From Acidimicrobiaceae bacterium (GTDB lineage: Bacteria; Actinomycetota; Acidimicrobiia; Acidimicrobiales; MedAcidi-G1), in contig PBUO01000023.1 of assembly GCA_002727895.1 (NCBI GenBank), positions 1 through 9,013 on the forward strand: DNA of 9,013 nucleotides, written 5' to 3'. The notes under the pieces were generated by a model. It was not told the origin of the DNA. It saw only the letters and a program-made list of their open reading frames with translations, and made no database searches. How positions within the stretch are numbered: the first letter of the stretch is position 1; every line of letters starts with the position of its first letter. A program made the position numbers and the translations under genes. This document shows positions 7,193 through 9,013 of the stretch, piece by piece.

Positions 7193-8289
7193 CAGCCGGT
7201 CACCACCGCGGCGTGCTGGGGCTCGAACGAGACGGTGACGTCGTCGCCCACGCTGCGACGGTCGCCGGCCAAGGTGGCCGGGCAGCGCACCTCGAGGTGT
7301 ATCCAGTCCACGCCGACGCCGTAGACCACGGCGTTGCCGAGGTAGGTGACGGTCTCGACCCGTCCGTCCACGGTGTGTCGGTCGGCCGGGGCCTCGCCGC
7401 GGCGGTGGACGGTGAGCCGCTCGGGGCGGACGGTGACGGCTACCGCGGCGCCGGCCGGCTGGTTCGACGACAGACGGAGGCGGTCGCCGTTGGCCAGGAC
7501 GACCTCGTCGCCACCGGCCACCGTGGCCTCCAGGAAGTTGGTCTGCCCGATGAAGTCGGCCACAAAGCGGGTGGTGGGCCGCTCGTAGATGGCCTCCGGG
7601 GTGTCGATCTGGAGCAGCTTTCCGTCGTGCATCACCCCGATGCGGTCGCTCATGGTGACCGCCTCCTCCTGGTCGTGGGTGACGTAGACGAAGGTGATGC
7701 CCACCTCGCGCTGGAGGTTCTTGAGTTCAACCTGCATCTGGTGACGGAGCTTCAGGTCGAGGGCGCCGAGGGGTTCGTCGAGGAGCAGCACCTCGGGGCG
7801 GTTGACCAGCGCCCGGGCCAGGGCGACCCGCTGCTGCTGGCCGCCGGAGAGCTGGGTGGGCTTGCGGTGGGCCATGGAGCCCATCTCGACCAGGTCGATG
7901 GCCCAGTCGATGAGGGCCTTGCGTTCCGACTGGGGGACCCGGCGCATCTCGAGGCCGAAGCCGACGTTCTTGGCCACAGACATGTGGGGGAACAGCGCGT
8001 AGCTCTGGAAGACGGTGTTGACGGGGCGCTTGTTGGGTGGGCGGAGGCCCATCTCCTCGCCGTTAATGCGGATCGAGCCGGCGGTGGGGAGCTCCAGTCC
8101 GGCCACCATCCGCAGAGTGGTGGTCTTGCCGCAGCCCGACGGCCCGAGCAGGGAGAAGAACTCGCCATCGCCGATGGTGAGGCTCACGTCGTCGACCGCG
8201 GTGACCTCGGTCCCCGACCGGTCGCCGAACCGCTTGACCACCCCGGTCAACTCGACAGCGGGCCGCTGCCCGTTCGTACCTGCTTCCAT
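7192..8289 (-). CDS. potA: PotA, ATPase subunit of the polyamine ABC importer
   Basis: Cytoplasmic ABC ATPase, 365 residues from ATG 8289 (E. coli PotA is about 378). It powers polyamine import by binding the EAA loops of PotB and PotC. Motifs: Walker A GPSGCGKTT at 49-57, Q-loop Gln95 in VFQSYALFPH, signature LSGGQQQR at 147-154, Walker B VLLLDEP at 167-173 with catalytic Glu172, D-loop GALD, and switch His205 in VTHDQEEA. Residues about 245-362 form the C-terminal regulatory TOBE-type region, with VRPE at 287-290. The frame is open further up to an ATG at 8394, but those 35 residues are low-complexity and a GGGGAGG site lies 10 nt before ATG 8289, so the shorter form is preferred. It is the first gene of the transporter unit, preceded by a long leader and an AT-rich divergent control region. 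Confidence 0.95.
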   Translation of the reverse strand: MEAGTNGQRPAVELTGVVKRFGDRSGTEVTAVDDVSLTIGDGEFFSLLGPSGCGKTTTLRMVAGLELPTAGSIRINGEEMGLRPPNKRPVNTVFQSYALFPHMSVAKNVGFGLEMRRVPQSERKALIDWAIDLVEMGSMAHRKPTQLSGGQQQRVALARALVNRPEVLLLDEPLGALDLKLRHQMQVELKNLQREVGITFVYVTHDQEEAVTMSDRIGVMHDGKLLQIDTPEAIYERPTTRFVADFIGQTNFLEATVAGGDEVVLANGDRLRLSSNQPAGAAVAVTVRPERLTVHRRGEAPADRHTVDGRVETVTYLGNAVVYGVGVDWIHLEVRCPATLAGDRRSVGDDVTVSFEPQHAAVVTG

Positions 8290-8299
8290 CGACGCCGGT

Positions 8300-8306
8300 C
8301 CTCCCC
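8300..8306 (-). promoter_or_regulatory. Ribosome binding site of potA
   Basis: GGGGAGG on the minus strand, with 10 nt between it and ATG 8289. It decides in favour of this start over the in-frame ATG at 8394, which has no comparable site. Confidence 0.7.
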
Positions 8307-8392
8307 GTGTTCGTCCCGTCGCTCGGTGTCGACCCTCCCGGAGTGCCCCTCGCCCCCCGGTGCCAGAGGGAGTACCCTCCGTGTCGTGCGAC

Positions 8393-8422
8393 ATACTAAT
8401 GAATCCGTCGTATACATGCCAG
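8393..8422 (-). promoter_or_regulatory. Candidate potA promoter
   Basis: On the minus strand, CTGGCA (8422-8417, 4 of 6 to TTGACA) is followed after 18 nt by TAGTAT (8398-8393, fits TAnnnT). Transcription would start near 8386 and give a leader of about 97 nt before potA. The left arm of the inverted repeat falls between the two boxes, so a protein bound there would block the promoter. Called by eye; weak on its own. Confidence 0.3.
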
Positions 8423-8436
8423 TATTACGACGGATT
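8402..8436. repeat. Perfect 11-bp inverted repeat, probable operator
   Basis: The arms are AATCCGTCGTA at 8402-8412 and TACGACGGATT at 8426-8436, exact reverse complements, separated by 13 nt, with centres 24 bp apart. The position between divergent genes and across the putative potA promoter suggests a regulator site. The binding protein is unknown; the Lrp-type regulator at 2276-2767 is one candidate. Confidence 0.65.
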
Positions 8437-8475
8437 TCGTTGTCTATGGCAAATTTTACGACGCCTTCCGTTGTC
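8437..8475. repeat. Degenerate further copies of the operator half-site
   Basis: Three weaker relatives of the half-site follow the perfect pair: TTCGTTGTC at 8437-8445 (6 of 9 to TCCGTCGTA), TACGACGCC at 8457-8465 (7 of 9 to TACGACGGA) and TCCGTTGTC at 8467-8475 (7 of 9). Same-direction copies are 31 bp apart (8426, 8457) or 33 and 30 bp apart (8404, 8437, 8467), close to three helical turns. This suggests cooperative binding along one face of the DNA, but the weaker copies could be chance. Confidence 0.4.
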
Positions 8476-8501
8476 ACAACGGGAATCGGCGAGGGTCGCC
8501 G

Positions 8502-9013
8502 GTGAGAGGCGACCAGCCCCGACCGTCCACTGATTCCTTCCTGGAGGCCGTCGGTGGCGGGCCCGACGAGGCGACCGTCGGCGCCGCTCTGGCCGACGCC
8601 GCCCCGTCGATCCTGTGGCACGACCACCCGGACCGACCCACCGCCACGCCGGCCCTCGACGGTCCGCTCGACGCCGACCTGGTAGTGGTGGGCGGCGGAT
8701 TCACCGGCCTGTGGACCGCGCTGTGCGCCGTGGAGGACCAACCCGGTCGGTCAGTGGTGGCCCTGGAGGCCGACGAGACGGCCTTCGGCGCCTCGGGCCG
8801 CAACGGCGGCTTCTGCGACTCGTCGCTCACCCACGGCCTGGAGAACGGCCTCAGCCACTGGCCCAACGAGATGGCCACCCTCGACCGCCTGGGTAACGAG
8901 AACCTGGATGACATCGAAGCGACCATCTCCCGGTATGACATCGACTGCGGGGCCGAACGCACCGGCGAGCTCGGCGTGGCCGTCGCCGACTGGCAGGCCG
9001 AGGACCTGGCCGA
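8502..9013 (+). CDS. FAD-dependent amine/amino acid oxidoreductase, N-terminal part (3' end outside window)
   Basis: The first 170 residues of a DAO-family flavoprotein (DadA/PuuB-like). After a 58-residue N-terminal stretch comes the FAD-binding Rossmann motif DLVVVGGGFTGLWTAL (Gly64, Gly66, Gly69), then the acidic end of the second strand (VVALEAD), and the family motif FGASGRNGGF. Members oxidise amines, gamma-glutamylated polyamines or amino acids with FAD, giving an aldehyde or keto acid, ammonia and a reduced acceptor. The wording WHDHPDRP and FCDSSLTHGLENGLSHWP resembles oxidoreductases found beside actinobacterial polyamine transporters, from memory. GTG 8502 is chosen because GAGGG lies 6 nt upstream. 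It is divergent from potA across a shared control region, so it is probably co-regulated and acts on the imported polyamine or its derivative. The substrate-binding half is not in the window, so oxidase versus dehydrogenase and substrate remain open. Confidence 0.88.
   Translation, partial: MRGDQPRPSTDSFLEAVGGGPDEATVGAALADAAPSILWHDHPDRPTATPALDGPLDADLVVVGGGFTGLWTALCAVEDQPGRSVVALEADETAFGASGRNGGFCDSSLTHGLENGLSHWPNEMATLDRLGNENLDDIEATISRYDIDCGAERTGELGVAVADWQAEDLA

Larger units (their letters stand above)
8290..8501. promoter_or_regulatory. Divergent control region between potA and the FAD oxidoreductase
   Basis: A 212-nt non-coding spacer between outward-facing genes. Its left part (8290-8380) is GC-rich and would be the potA leader, with a small hairpin (GAGGG at 8366-8370, CCCTC at 8375-8379). 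Its middle (about 8391-8460) is conspicuously AT-rich for this window and holds the inverted repeats and the potA promoter candidate listed separately. A short palindrome, TGTCG-TG-CGACA, is at 8382-8393. The right end holds GAGGG at 8491-8495, 6 nt before the GTG start of the oxidoreductase. Confidence 0.7.

Noticed and set aside
8290..8394. Longer PotA from ATG 8394
   Set aside because: The added residues are low-complexity Arg/Gly-rich, have no ribosome site and cover the GGGGAGG that fits ATG 8289; the upstream ATG also overlaps the candidate -10 box.
8402..8475. A short CRISPR-like array, because half-sites recur about every 31 bp
   Set aside because: Repeats are only 9-11 bp, alternate in orientation and are degenerate; this fits an operator array rather than CRISPR repeats and spacers.
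7087..8505. A 472-codon open frame on the plus strand opposite potA
   Set aside because: Antisense shadow of potA, which has complete Walker A, signature and Walker B motifs on the other strand.

Overview
This GC-rich window carries a polyamine uptake and catabolism locus. The organism is probably an actinomycete-type bacterium. The reasons are the base composition, GTG starts with 1-4 nt gene overlaps, a lipoprotein signal of the VAASC-GSD kind, and an aminotransferase, Lrp regulator, FAD oxidoreductase and PotABCD set that recalls the Streptomyces polyamine cluster from memory. A marine Acidimicrobiia-like lineage is possible but cannot be settled from this sequence.

Layout: on the plus strand, positions 2-1051 hold the C-terminal part of an MFS transporter whose start lies outside the window. 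It is coupled by a GTGA overlap to a class III PLP aminotransferase (1048-2253). This unit converges on a long minus-strand unit, and the 3' ends share a hairpin at 2266-2288. Read in its own direction, the minus-strand unit is potA (8289-7192), potB (7192-6260), potC (6263-5406), potD (5400-4306), a 142-nt gap, a second class III aminotransferase (4163-2796) and an Lrp/AsnC regulator (2767-2276). At the right edge an FAD-dependent amine oxidoreductase starts on the plus strand at 8502 and runs off the window, divergent from potA.

How it fits together: PotD, a lipoprotein, would capture putrescine or spermidine outside the membrane. PotB and PotC form the channel and PotA supplies ATP hydrolysis. 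The FAD oxidoreductase and the second aminotransferase would remove amino groups from the imported amine or its breakdown products, and the Lrp-family protein is the likely local regulator. The MFS and first aminotransferase pair probably handles a related amino compound, but its substrate cannot be read from the sequence.

Two things stand out. First, potB contains an in-frame TGA inside its conserved EAA loop, with intact PotB sequence in the same frame on both sides; it is either a real nonsense mutation or a sequence error. Second, the divergent potA/oxidoreductase spacer holds an unusually AT-rich patch with a perfect 11-bp inverted repeat and further degenerate copies about 30 bp apart, which looks like a multi-site operator. 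No entirely new system is evident; the locus is mostly recognisable metabolism.
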